Assembly (NCBI GenBank): GCA_032718565.1
Contig: JAVGVS010000010.1
Coordinates: 3,910,318-3,974,317, forward strand
Source: Distichodus sexfasciatus
Taxonomy: Eukaryota > Chordata > Actinopteri > Characiformes > Distichodontidae
Direction: 5' to 3'
Length of the DNA stretch: 64,000 bases
Position numbers and translations under genes: made by a program. Positions 50,285 through 60,257 of the stretch are shown here, piece after piece (within the stretch, counting starts at the first letter, position 1; each line of letters begins with the position of its first letter). The notes under the pieces were generated by a model. That model did not search any database, was not told where the DNA came from, and worked only from the letters and a program-made list of their open reading frames with translations.

Positions 50285-51395
50285 CACAGGCACATAGATA
50301 GAGGCCAGCAGAAAGAGAGAGACACCGGCAGAGACAGACAGACAGACAGAGAGAAAGAGAGAGAGAGAGAGAAAGAGAGAGAGGCACGCACTCAAGTGAA
50401 AGGGAAAAAGAGACAAGAAACAGAGAGATTTCAAGAGAGTGAGAGAGAGTCTCAAAGAGTGAAAGGCGGATAAATAGAGAAATAGAGAGAAAGTCAGACT
50501 GATAGCAAGATGGACAGAGATAGAGAGAAAGAGAGAGAGAGAGACTCAGAGAGAGAGAGAGAAACAGAAAGAGAGAGAGGGCGAGAAAGACACATTCAGA
50601 GAGAGAAAGAGATATAGATAGAGAAAGAGAGAGGCACAGAGAGAAAGAGGGAGGGAAAATACATGTGAAAAGAAGCTCTAAGAGAAAGACTTAAAGACAA
50701 ACTCCAAGACAGAGTCAGCGGAGGGAGAAACTCAGATAGAGAAACTTTGAGAGAGAAAGAGAGTGAGAAAGAGAGAGAAACTTTGAGAGGAAGAGAGTCA
50801 GAGAGAGAGACAAAGAGAGAGAAACTTTGAGAGGAAGCGAGTCAGAGAGAGACGAAGAGAGAGAAACTTTGAGAGGAAGCGAGTCAGAGAAAGATGAAGA
50901 GAGAGAAACTTTGAGAGGAGGAGAGTCAGAGAGAAGCGAAGAGAGATAGAGAAGAAGAGAGAAGGAGTCAGAGAGACAAAAAGAGAGAGAGAGACAAAGA
51001 GAGAGAAACTTTAAGAGAGGAAGAGAGTCAGAGAGAGACGAAGAGAGAGAAACTTTGAGAGGAAGAGAGATGAAGAGAGATAGAGAAGAAGAGAGAGAGA
51101 AGGAGTCAGAGAGTCAGAGAGACAAAAAGAGAGAGAGACGAAGAGAGAGAAACTTTGAGAGGAAGAGAGTCAGAGAGAGACGAAGAAAGAGAAACTTTGA
51201 GAGGAAGAGAGATGAAGAGAGATAGAGAAGAAGAGAGAGAGAAGGAGTCAGAGAGACAAAAAGAGAGAGACGAAGAGAGAGAAACTTTAAGAGAGGAAAA
51301 GACCCGGTGAGATATGAGAGAGACAGACAGCAAGATGGACAGAGAGAGAGAGAGTAAGAGAAAGACAAAGAGAGAGTGAAAGAGAGCGTTTGACA
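50285..51395. repeat. 1.1-kb polypurine (GA-rich) tract with higher-order repeats in intron 8
   Basis: It is nearly all A and G on the + strand. The word aaactttgagag recurs near 50778, 50822, 50863 and 50904 (spacing about 41-44) and again near 51006, 51050, 51150 and 51192. A larger block with gatgaagagagatagagaag recurs at about 51068 and 51212 (spacing about 144). So it is a real minisatellite built on GA repeats. Confidence 0.88.
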
Positions 51396-52239
51396 CGTTT
51401 GTGAACACGCATGTATGCACCAGATTTTTCGCATTTGCTCTTGCGAACAATCCACCCACACATGACTGTAAACAGAGCTTCTTTCTTCTCTATCTCTATT
51501 TTAGCTGTACCTCATGCGGTGCGTTACACAGCAGGCCACTCAGATCATACACCACACACACAAACACACACAAGCCCTCGAAGCCTAATCACTCCAAGAG
51601 GTCTGACTCTACTCATGATGAGTCAGGGTAGCAGTGGGAGTTGGAGAAGCGAACCGCTCGTGTGCTTTTTCCACAGCTTTTACCTCTTCTGCTGTGTGTT
51701 TATATATATGCCAAGCGTTCCTCTCTTTATCTCCAGTGTGGCGTGGGTAGAGGTTGGAGACTTTTCGCGAGCATGGAGAAAAGCTCGCTTCCATGCGTGC
51801 CTCTGCGCTGCGTCTTGTTCAGATAATTGGTAATTTTACCATCCAGCTGATAAAACGTCAGTGGCGTCATGACTAATGTTTGACCCTGGCAGGCGAGCTG
51901 AGCAATTTTGTGAATTTACGTGGCGTCCGCAGATTGCAACAAGACCAAACCACGATAAAACACTTTCATTGCAGCCTGAAATGTATATCCCCTGGCTTTC
52001 ATCTGGGGATTTATATCGATACAATCTGTTTCCAATTACACATTAATTATATTTTTAGTTTTTCTAAGGTAGGAACGGCCTCACTTTACCAGACTACAGC
52101 AGAAAGTAATCAATCAGAAGAGATCGGTTTAATTAGACAGTCTAACTAATAAGGTGCAGAAGGTGTGTGCGTGTGTGTTTAGGTCTTTCCTGTTGGTATC
52201 AGCGTTGATTCAACCCTTGCAAAATGCGGAGCTTTAACC

Positions 52240-52475
52240 GATTTATGTTTGCATTTACGCCATTTAGCAGACGATGATCATATTCAGAGAGACTTACATT
52301 TCCTAATTACACAGACAGCAATTAGGAGCAACTCTGGGATAAGGGTCTTGCTCAGGACCTCAGTGGTGATAGTGCTGGAGGTAGAGTAGAGCCAGTCTCA
52401 GATTCAAGACCCTTAAGGACGGTCGGCAACTTGAACCCAGAACGTCTAGGTCCATATGTGAGTGTCGTAGCGTTA
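52240..52475 (-). repeat. SINE family C reverse copy in intron 8
   Basis: It contains catttacgccatttagcaga, gagagacttacatttcctaa, gggataagggtcttgctcag, and an aacttgaacccagaacgtct B-box region at the right. It is diverged. Confidence 0.65.
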
Positions 52476-52649
52476 AATCATCACAACACTGTTGTACTAC
52501 AGTATATCTCTCAAAACTTACCAGTATCTGTGTAGTTGGTGATCCATTTTGTGAAACAGTTGTTTTTAAATTGGGGTGGTGGTGGTCAAGGACAAAAAGG
52601 TTGTTCAAATCCAGCTCTCACCATAGAGTCACTGAGCAAGGCTCTAAAC

Positions 52650-53300
52650 CCCAAGTAACATTTAGCAGACGCTCTTGTCCAGACCGACTTACATTTCCTG
52701 GTGCACTGCCAAAAATCAGTGTCAGAAAATAAGAAAAAGAAAAGGATAATAAGAAAGAAGGTACCAGAATCAGGCAAAATGATCTGCCAATATAGTGAGA
52801 AAATTTATCTTGTAAAGATCTCCTAAAACAAGAAAAAAATCTTTCCATTTTTCCATGTTTTTAGCTTTAATATTCTTAAAATAAGCAACGTTGTGATGAA
52901 TTTCTTAACTCGTAGTGGAGAGCATGAGAACCTGTCCGTTCTCTTAATTAAATTTCTTATTTCATTTTAAGAAGTTCTTATAATCAGTACATTTTTCTTA
53001 ATAAGATAATTATAGCCAATGTTTCTTAAAATGAGATTATTTATCTTTCACACACAAGTCTAGTTAAGTCAGTTATTCTTAAAATTAAAAAAACAAGATC
53101 TATTTTTTCTTTTTAAGATTTTCTGGCTTGTTAAGATTTCTTTTTTTGCAGTGTGCAACCTGGGGTTAAGTTGTGTTGCACAGGGGACTAACGGTGGCGG
53201 TACTGGAGGCTGGACACAGCCAGACTTGAACCTGCAACCTCTTGCACTTGAACGTTCAGTGTCTGGGTCTGTAACTGAACCCTCTATCACTAGACAAACA
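52650..53300 (-). repeat. SINE family C copy split by a CACTG MITE
   Basis: The left piece (52655-52703: acatttagcagacgctcttg, gaccgacttacatttcctgg) and the right piece (53154-53300: caacctggggttaagttgtg, cttgaacctgcaacctcttg) are continuous in the family C consensus. They are interrupted by the MITE at 52704-53153. Confidence 0.75.
52704..53153. mobile_element. CACTG-ended MITE (possible EnSpm/CACTA type), nested in a SINE
   Basis: It begins CACTGCCAAAAATCAG and ends TTTTTTTGCAGTG, giving inverted CACTGC ends. TG flanks both sides (52702-52703 and 53154-53155). It is 450 bp, AT-rich and non-coding. Its interior (gagcatgagaacctgtccgt) matches the copy at 32049 in the opposite orientation. 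Confidence 0.72.
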
Positions 53301-53356
53301 CTAATTTTGTTGTACTATATCTCAAACTCAAATGATTGTGAATGTTTCTATTTCGG

Positions 53357-53625
53357 TCCGCACAGTGGCGCAGTGGTTAGCGTTGCCGCCCCATAGCGAG
53401 AAGGTCCTGGGTTTGATCCCTGGGTTGGCCGTGGGTCTTTTCTGTGTGGAGTTTACACTCTCTCCAAAAGCATGCACCGTACGTTGACTGGCAACTCTAC
53501 ATTGGCCCTGTACGGCGTGAATGAGAGTGTGATTGTGTGAGTGTGTGTGCCCTGCAGTGTGTTGGCTCCTGCCCAGGGTCGGTTCCCGCTTTGCACCCGT
53601 AGTTCCCAGCATGGGCTTCTGATAG
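53357..53625 (+). repeat. Family B copy in intron 8, 3' part lost
   Basis: The head gtggcgcagtggttagcgtt and B box gggtttgatccctgggttgg are clear. The middle has a deletion, and the copy ends at agttcccagcatgggcttct. Confidence 0.72.
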
Positions 53626-53968
53626 GACAGAGCCAGAAATGGAACCGCAAATTCTTGAACTATAGACAATAATCCTACCAAACTGGACCACCACCACCAC
53701 CACCACCTCCAGAAGCAGCTGAACTGTGTGTGTTCAGATTGACCCGAACGACGTCCACATGGTCACTTTAGGACCTCAACTAAATGTAGCACAGCACTGC
53801 GGTTTATGGGTTTATGGAACGTGAATCTGTGTGAGTTTAGGGGGGTTAATGAGTTCCAGGCAGCATGTCAGCAGTTGACATAATCCCTGCACTGTGGCGT
53901 TAACCTTCTTTTTTGAAATGCATCTGGAACAGTGGAACTTCCTTGCCACGACAGCACGGATGTGCTCG

Positions 53969-54004
<36 letters not shown>

Positions 54005-54962
54005 TTTGGTGTGTGAGCGTCAGCGAGGAGTAATTCAAAGCCACTGAGCAGAACAGCCAGCCTAAACAAAATGGGATGCATTATTAATGCCTGCATTCCA
54101 TGTGTGTGTCGGGGTGTGTGTGTGTGTGTGTTTGGAACAGGTTACTATAATCCTCTTCAGTCTTGTGCATGCCCAGAGCTGTGTGGACGACTCGCCTGCT
54201 GTGCGTCTGATGTAGAACGGGAGCTTGTGCGTTTGTGTGAGAATGTGTGTGTAGATGCGTGTGCGTTGCTTTACTTGGCCCAATATGTTGCTTGGTGCTG
54301 CAGGCATGACTGGAAATTAGGTATCGAACTTCGTTTTTTTGGTCTTCGAGCCCACATTGTCTCCTACCTGACAGTTTGAATGGGTTTATTTTGCCAAAAG
54401 CAGCACACATCATTTATTTCTAAGATCTCATATTCATCGCTTGCTTTTTTTTCTGCCGCTGAGACGGTTAAGTTCTGTGAAAACAGTGCTGGTATCAGCC
54501 TAAAATTGGTTCACTCTGTCCTCTGCCACACAGTCGTGTCTCCATCTTCTTCACAACATGTACCACACTTTGTTCTTTTTTCGGTCCCCTCCTCCTCCAC
54601 CTCCTTCTCCTCTTTCTCCTCCTCCTCCTTTTCCCTCCTACTCAGTCTGATGTATAGAACTTGAAAAGCTTTTCCCGTATATATGCTGTTGTTCGTAACG
54701 CAATCCTCTGCAACAGTGTCCATCTAGGAGGAATACGTAAATATATAGTCTTTCTTTCAGAAATTCTCAATCTCGACGTATCGAAGCAACTGACTGTCGG
54801 CTTCTTGTAATGATTATTGAAGTTGAGGGGTGGTTTTTTTTGGCGATTCCATTTTTAAAGCAGACGGCAGGGAGACAAAGATGCGAATACATTTGTATGA
54901 TTGTGATACTTGCTGCCTTGTTTCCAACAATTTAACTTTCTTTTTGCCTTTTTTTTTTTTAG

Positions 54963-54995
54963 ATAACCTTTGGATCGAAAGACTTGGCCGAAAAA
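54963..54995 (+). CDS. col16a1: col16a1 exon 9 (short, tentative)
   Basis: A poly-T acceptor at 54941-54962 and a consensus donor gtaagt bound 33 nt in phase 0. It encodes ITFGSKDLAEK (residues 276-286). The flanking phases allow it, and it sits where the human chain has a short segment ending in an acidic residue before CPPC. The peptide itself is not recognisably conserved, so this exon is less certain than its neighbours. A longer cysteine-bearing NC11 exon expected before it was not found. Confidence 0.6.
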
Positions 54996-55649
54996 GTAAG
55001 TCTCCAGAAGTTCACCAAGTCAGTTGATCTTGCATGTAAAAGGGAACACCGTGCCACATATTTCAAATTTGTGTGAAGTCCTTCTTCATGACACCACCGA
55101 TTGCTGTCATAACGCATAATTTAGGTTCATTGGTAAGCAAATAGCCATGCAGAGCTACAGCGGTGAGGATGTTAACACCATCCAAAACGGAAAGTTGAGA
55201 TAATATACTGACAGCCAAGCTTTTTGTACGTTATTATGCAGCACCGCTCTTCGGGGGCCTGCTGTTGCCTGCTAATTTTTTTTTTCGCTCTTGTACAATA
55301 ACAGAATGGTGCTTCATATTAGCATGCAAAACAGCTCCTGTCAGTCTATTACACAATTCCTCTGTGTCACCCTCTCAATCTCATATGGCACTTCGAAGAA
55401 AAGTGTTTTACCTGCTTTCAGTTTACAATTTCTTTTTTTCATTTTCCTGGAAAGCTAAGTGCACATGCAAAGGCTATAACTGGATTTAGTTTTGTTTTGA
55501 TCAACTCTAATGGATATAAAAGCATTTTCAAGGAATTGCAAAACCCAATTTTCAGCTCCAAACCTAATTTGTGTATCAGATTTACACAGATTTTCTGCTT
55601 ATTCCAAGTCATTTTCTGGCTATCTTACATTATGTTTAAGTCCACTTCC

Positions 55650-56765
55650 TAAGAGTTGTGCTAGAACTGTGTGGCTATCAGGCTTATGAGTTTAAATTAG
55701 CCCCAATCGTAATGCTAATATGTGACCCTCCACGGCAAAACCAGTCGCTTGTCGCAACGGAGGTTTCCGAGGAAAACAACCGTTTATGTTGCGTGGGGTA
55801 AAATTTGGGATTTTTTGTTTTTAGTGTTTTGAAACAGTGGAAGGTCTATACTGTACTGTTGTGAATAAATTTCGCTGAAAAACTTACCCTTTCCATCCTA
55901 AAAACGTGACTTTCTTGAGGTGAGGAATTCAATTCCAGCAGAATGTTAAAAGTTTCTGTTTTGACCGCTCTACTTCAATATTTACGGTAAATCCACTGGT
56001 TGACTAGCGTGAAGATATTTCTCCGGAATCCATCTTCGTCTCCCGAGTTCAGTTAACCTAACGCAGGTAGGCTATCCGTGTGGCTGTGAATGCAGCGTAG
56101 GCTACCGTAAATACAAACGTAGCCGCGACCGCAGCAAGCGTCTGTGAGTGCTACGGCGATAGTCAACTTCAAAGACAGATTTCTCCGTTTCTCACTTGGT
56201 GTAACAGGAGAAACCCGACTCCTGTGAATGTTGATATCTCAGTCATATGTCGTCCGATTCATTCCATATAGGTATCGTTTTGAAGGTTAATTCATGCCCT
56301 TTCATGAAATAACTCAATAACTTAAAATTTGCGACAAGCGACTGGTTTTGCCGTGGAGGGTCACATACAAACTCATAAGCTGCCTTGTTTCAGTAACCGA
56401 TAGCCTCACAGCTCTAGCACAACTCTAAAGAAGCTCTGAGGAACTCTGAGGAGGTGCTAGAGCTGTGAGGCTAATAGTTACTCATACACTTCCCTTTTGG
56501 AGTAACTGGTAGCCTCACAGCTCGAGCACTACTCTAAAGAAGCTCTAGCGCAGTTCTAGCACAACTCTGAGGAAGTGCTAGATTTATGAGATTAATAGTT
56601 ACTCATAAGCTTCTTTTTTGAGTAACTTTTAGCCTCACAGCTCTTGCACAACTCTAAAGAAGTCTGAGAATGAGGCGCCACATTTTTTTTGAGTGACTGT
56701 TAGCCTGATAGTTGCATAGTTAAAGGTAGCTTACTAGTTTAAATTAGCACCAGTCACATAATGCT
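55650..56765. repeat. Tandem array of hairpin monomers (interrupted)
   Basis: Units beginning agtaac-nnn-tagcctcacag recur at 56392, 56502 and 56621, and more weakly at 56693. The first unit is a near-perfect hairpin: TAGCCTCACAGCTCTAGCAC at 56401-56420 pairs fully with 56454-56473, and the arms extend with AGTAAC/GTTACT. Related half-units lie left of the MITE (gtgctagaactgtgtggcta, from 55659), and tttaaattagc flanks both ends (55690 and 56738). Confidence 0.7.
55719..56367. mobile_element. MITE with perfect 39-bp terminal inverted repeats in intron 9
   Basis: The 39 bases at 55719-55757 are the exact reverse complement of 56329-56367. The outer part reads TATGTGACCCTCCACGGC. TA at both edges fits a TA duplication. 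The interior is non-coding. Perfect ends suggest recent insertion or conversion. It splits an older hairpin repeat array. Confidence 0.8.
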
Positions 56766-57680
56766 CATTTAGTGCCATCCTTCAAATCCAAACCCCTTCA
56801 TAACTAATGTAAAGAGAAGAAACACTAAAAATCTTTGCAAGTTAACTAAATTACGGGGAAACCTAAATTGTTAAAGAATTATTCCATTAAGGCGCTTTAA
56901 AAATGTGTGACAAACTAACAGGCCCACTGCCATGCCCCGCTTAGAAATTAACAATTTAATATTTGCACTATGCATAAAAGATGACCGTTTTCTAGCCATC
57001 GCGAGATGCTTCATAAATCTGCGGATACTCAAGCAAGAATAAAAGAGAAGGAAACTCAGGCAGTGAGTAACTGTTGACGTGTACGATAGTATAGCTCATA
57101 TTTTATCCCCCCCTCCATGCCTCATTGGAAAGTATGAGTAAGCACCCGGCGTTAGCCATTTTCCCTCAGCGCAAGCATAGGAAAGGCCTTTTCTACCTCT
57201 CTCCTCCCTCCCTCCTTACGTTCTGTTAGCTCGCCACATCAGTACACGTTAACGGCCCCAGGATCAGAGCGGGACTCTGCAACACGACGGGAGGTAGATT
57301 TTGTTTTAATTACGCCCTTCCGCTAAAAGCTCCGGCTATTTATGAGCCGTTTTCGGCTGGCAGCTAACCCCTCCCTCCATCCCTCCCTCCCCAGCGCTAC
57401 TGCCGCAGCTGGCGCGGGCCAATGTTGCCGTGGGGATCCTTCTGTTGCTATTGATCTTTGTCTCCCGTGAGAGCGATGGGGTGCGCTAAAGAGACACGCC
57501 AGTGCGGCTCCCGCGCCACCTCCCACCCCCTATACACTTCGAATTCTTCATCACGCACTCCCCACTTTTGCGTTGAGCATTACTGCCCCCTGCAGGCACA
57601 TTTTCCAAACCGTCACCATTCAGCCGCTTTGGCATTGGAGTGACTATTGGTTTTTTCTTCGCTTTGTCTCTCTTTCCTAG

Positions 57681-57716
57681 TGCTCCGGCTGCGTATTGAT
57701 CAGTGAGGAGCAGAAC
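57681..57716 (+). CDS. col16a1: col16a1 exon 10: NC11 cysteine motif
   Basis: Acceptor ctctttcctag, donor gtgggt; 36 nt, phase 0; residues 287-298, CSGCVLISEEQN. It aligns with the human CPPCVHGARDSN segment: the CxxC spacing and final Asn are kept. Such cysteines next to the first collagenous block commonly form interchain disulphides in FACIT collagens. Confidence 0.75.
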
Positions 57717-57751
57717 GTGGGTATACTCACATGGAAAATGTGCAGCATGAT

Positions 57752-57780
57752 GTCTGTGTGTGTGTGTGTGTGTGTGTGTC
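57752..57780. repeat. TG microsatellite in intron 10
   Basis: About thirteen perfect TG units, 36 bases after the exon 10 donor. Confidence 0.9.
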
Positions 57781-57997
57781 TGTATAGGGAGCATTCAGCA
57801 TATGCATGCATATGCATGTGAGGGCGTAAAGCCCGGAGGCTGAAACTGCTAGTGATATTGCTCCCTCGGGAGCACGGTAACTCTGTCAGTTTGGCTGAGA
57901 AGAGCATTTGGAAGCGTAAGTGCTGAGCTTTGCACTTGGAAAAGAGGAGTTCTTTTTTTTTTATGCTGTGGAGGTGTGTTTTTTTTTTTTTTTTTTG

Positions 57998-58500
57998 TAG
58001 GCACGGGCCGGTATGACATGGTACGCTAACCTTTAATCCCTTAATGCAGTGGTCCCCAAACCTTTTGTGCAGGACCCCACTTTTGTTGATAAGAATATTT
58101 CTGTACCCTTTTTCTCCTCTCTCATTATATCATTCCCCCCTTTCTCCTGCTTTCCATCACCTTACTTCACCTTTCAGTCACTGAAATCTGCTTTATAGTG
58201 ACATTTCATGCGAGCACCGTGTCTAGATCCTAAGACTAGTCAGATGGTGAAATGGTGGCTTTTTCTCTGTAATAAAGCTGGCATCAATCAGAGAGACATC
58301 TGCACTAGAGGTACATGTGGAAGTTTGAGGCAAACTTGGTCATATGAGTAATTTGCATTTAAAAAGAATAAGTTTCCTGAATTGTGTGTGTTACACATTC
58401 CCAGGCCTACTTTTTCCCATATCTTCATCAAATTGTTTTGTTACAGTGACTTTGCCAAACCGTGGTATACCTTGAAATCGGGAAACCGGCCCATGCCTAG
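57998..58500. mobile_element. MITE-like element with TAGGCACGGGCCGGT ends in intron 10
   Basis: The left end TAGGCACGGGCCGGT (57998) and right end ACCGGCCCATGCCTAG (to 58500) are imperfect inverted repeats. Inner sequence (ggtccccaaaccttttgtgc) and aaaccgtggtataccttgaa are typical fish repeat words. It ends about 210 bases before exon 11. Confidence 0.6.
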
Positions 58501-58713
58501 TGAAGGGTATGAATGACAACATTAAGCCCTAAGAGATGCTTTTGCCTTTGTCACTCTGCATGATGCACCAGGGCTCTCAGCACACGGGCTTGCGCGAGCA
58601 CGCTCTGTTTGCCTACTGATGTGATGATGTTTGTGAATGTGGATGTGTGTTTTTCTGGTATGTGTGAACCGGGTCGCTGACCACGTTGTAACACGTTTTC
58701 GGTTGTGTTTCAG

Positions 58714-58770
58714 CTGGTCCAGGAAGGACAAATGGGTCAGCCAGGCTTCAAAGGAGAGAAAGGAGACCCG
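58714..58770 (+). CDS. col16a1: col16a1 exon 11: first Gly-X-Y block (COL10)
   Basis: Acceptor ttgtgtttcag, donor gtaagt; 57 nt, phase 0; residues 299-317. After LVQE it reads GQM GQP GFK GEK GDP, five in-register Gly-X-Y triplets that start the triple helix. The reading frame is fixed by these triplets and agrees with the phase of the previous exons. Confidence 0.93.
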
Positions 58771-59656
58771 GTAAGTACCTTAAAGGCGCTTACTTCCAGA
58801 CCATAAGGATAGGTGCCTTTCTCTCTGTAGAGACCTGCTGAGAGAAGAAAAGTACATGGGGAGAAAAAGTGCAATTGTTTTTGGCATCATTGACTGACGA
58901 AGTGGCTCGTTTGCCAAAGCGTTCTTTAGATTGGCTTCTCGCAGCTCCTGTTATTTTTGGCATCGCAGTTGTGTTAGTACCAACGAAAGCTGCCACCATG
59001 ATTTTGTTTAATACTTGTCATGAAAGGCTTTTGAAGTGTATTTGCTCTTTTGGGTGCAAATTACACATCTTTAGCTGGTATTTCCTCTTTAGGATATTCA
59101 GTTGCAAGCCTAGAGGTCTTAGATTAAGACATGGCTTCATTCTACCTCCTGAACTAAACATTTTTGGGAAAGTAATTATTTTCATTGACAGTGATATGCT
59201 TGTGTCAAAGACTTCATATAGTTGTATACTAGCACATGAGTAGGCGTAATATTGGCATAGCAGCCAGCCACATGAAACATGTTACATTTATGGCTGTCTC
59301 TCACGAAGAAGTTACCATTGTGCTGTGAATGTTCACAGTGCAATTCGGCTACAACAATAATGGCAAATAAAGAGGAACGTACCGCTGCACTCTTTCCTTT
59401 GTGATCCTCCAAAAACTATGCAGTCTGCAGGCATTTGCTATGTAAACTCCATTCTAAGTCAGTGTGGTGTTGCGTGTACAGCTCTGTTCATCTTCGAGTC
59501 ACTGATACCCTTAACCCAGTCACTCCAGATAGGCAGTAAATAGGACATGTAAGTGTCACTATATAAGACTGTGATAAATGTTGTAAACGTAAATGTTTGT
59601 GTTTTTTGTCATATTTTACAAGGTATAGTACAATTATATTTGTATTCTCTCCCCAG
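58771..59656. other. Intron 11
   Basis: 886 bases of non-repetitive AT-rich sequence. Nothing further seen. Confidence 0.8.
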
Positions 59657-59692
59657 GGTATGGACTGCACGAATGCCGGAGTGCCGGGTCGT
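59657..59692 (+). CDS. col16a1: col16a1 exon 12: cysteine-containing interruption
   Basis: Acceptor tctccccag, donor gtaagt; 36 nt, phase 0; residues 318-329, GMDCTNAGVPGR. The Gly-X-Y pattern breaks at Cys321 and resumes at GVP. It corresponds to the human NDCVRI interruption between the first two collagenous blocks. Confidence 0.9.
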
Positions 59693-59829
59693 GTAAGTCC
59701 TCCACTTGTATGCATCTTGCAGGATCTTTTGTGCCTCTGGTTATTCTATATCTATGTGAAATCTCCATGTTCACCCAGTGTGCCTGCTGGTCCAGTGTGT
59801 TTACTTGCATGTGTGCATATGTGTTACAG

Positions 59830-59874
59830 TGCTCACAAGGAGCTAAAGGAGAGAAAGGAGAGAAGGGGGAGTCG
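59830..59874 (+). CDS. col16a1: col16a1 exon 13: Cys then GAKGEKGEKGES
   Basis: Acceptor tgttacag, donor gtgagt; 45 nt, phase 0; residues 330-344, CSQGAKGEKGEKGES. It matches human CAEGPKGEKGES. The triplets are rich in Lys-Gly-Glu, favourable for helix stability. Only 137 bases of intron separate it from exon 12. Confidence 0.93.
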
Positions 59875-60007
59875 GTGAGTGTGTGCAGTGGTGCTGGTGA
59901 GAAGTGCGGTCGATGGATTGTTTAACAGGCTCCGCTGGAGCTTAGGAGTTATCTTGATCCTGTTTTTGCGCATTGATTCAGCTGTTTCGTATTCCCTTAT
60001 ATTTCAG

Positions 60008-60046
60008 GCCCTCGCTGGAAACTGGGGAGAAGCTATAGAAATTAAG
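60008..60046 (+). pseudogene. Candidate decayed or optional collagen exon in intron 13
   Basis: A cag acceptor (60005-60007) and a gttaaa donor-like site bound 39 in-frame bases reading ALAGNWGEAIEIK. The human chain has an 18-residue Gly-X-Y exon starting GALGPSG at this point. Here the triplet pattern is broken, and exons 13 and 14 join perfectly without it. I treat it as a relic or chance match, not as coding sequence. Confidence 0.3.
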
Positions 60047-60194
60047 GTTAAAAAAGATTATTGATTCTAACCTCTTTTCTGATTTTTTGAGTCTGTGTTT
60101 TGCTGTCTAATGTTACAGATTTGCAGTTCACTTCATGAATCATGGATTTTGAAAAAATTCTCTAACTTTTCGAATCTCTTTGTCTTCCCTTCAG

Positions 60195-60257
60195 GGAGAA
60201 AGGGGACAGAAGGGTGAGGTCGGATCTCCAGGTCTGCAAGGAAATCCAGGCAAAGAT
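60195..60257 (+). CDS. col16a1: col16a1 exon 14: Gly-X-Y block
   Basis: Acceptor cccttcag, donor gtatgt; 63 nt, phase 0; residues 345-365. There are seven perfect triplets, GER GQK GEV GSP GLQ GNP GKD. It joins the end of exon 13 in perfect triplet register without needing any exon in between. Confidence 0.95.

Larger units (their letters stand above)
45710..54962. other. Intron 8
   Basis: 9.25 kb, the longest intron. It is dense in repeats: SINE B at 45825, 48231 and 53357; SINE C at 52240 and 52650; a double SINE head at 48990; a CACTG MITE at 52704; the GA tract at 50285-51395; microsatellites at 46570, 46864, 53983-54003 and 54103-54131. A TCC-rich tract lies at 54588-54640. 47230-47600 looks like a decayed interspersed repeat that I cannot name. 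A missing NC11 exon could hide here. Confidence 0.7.
54996..57680. other. Intron 9
   Basis: 2.7 kb. It holds the hairpin array and MITE at 55650-56765. A more GC-rich, non-repetitive part lies at 57230-57660, with no exon signal I could support on either strand. Confidence 0.7.
57717..58713. other. Intron 10
   Basis: 997 bases: a TG microsatellite, poly-T runs near 57950-57996, and the MITE-like element at 57998-58500. Confidence 0.8.

Noticed and set aside
51106..51461. Reverse-strand open frames of about 115 codons (Ser/Leu-rich)
   Set aside because: They are the complement of the GA tract: low complexity, in two frames at once, with no gene context.
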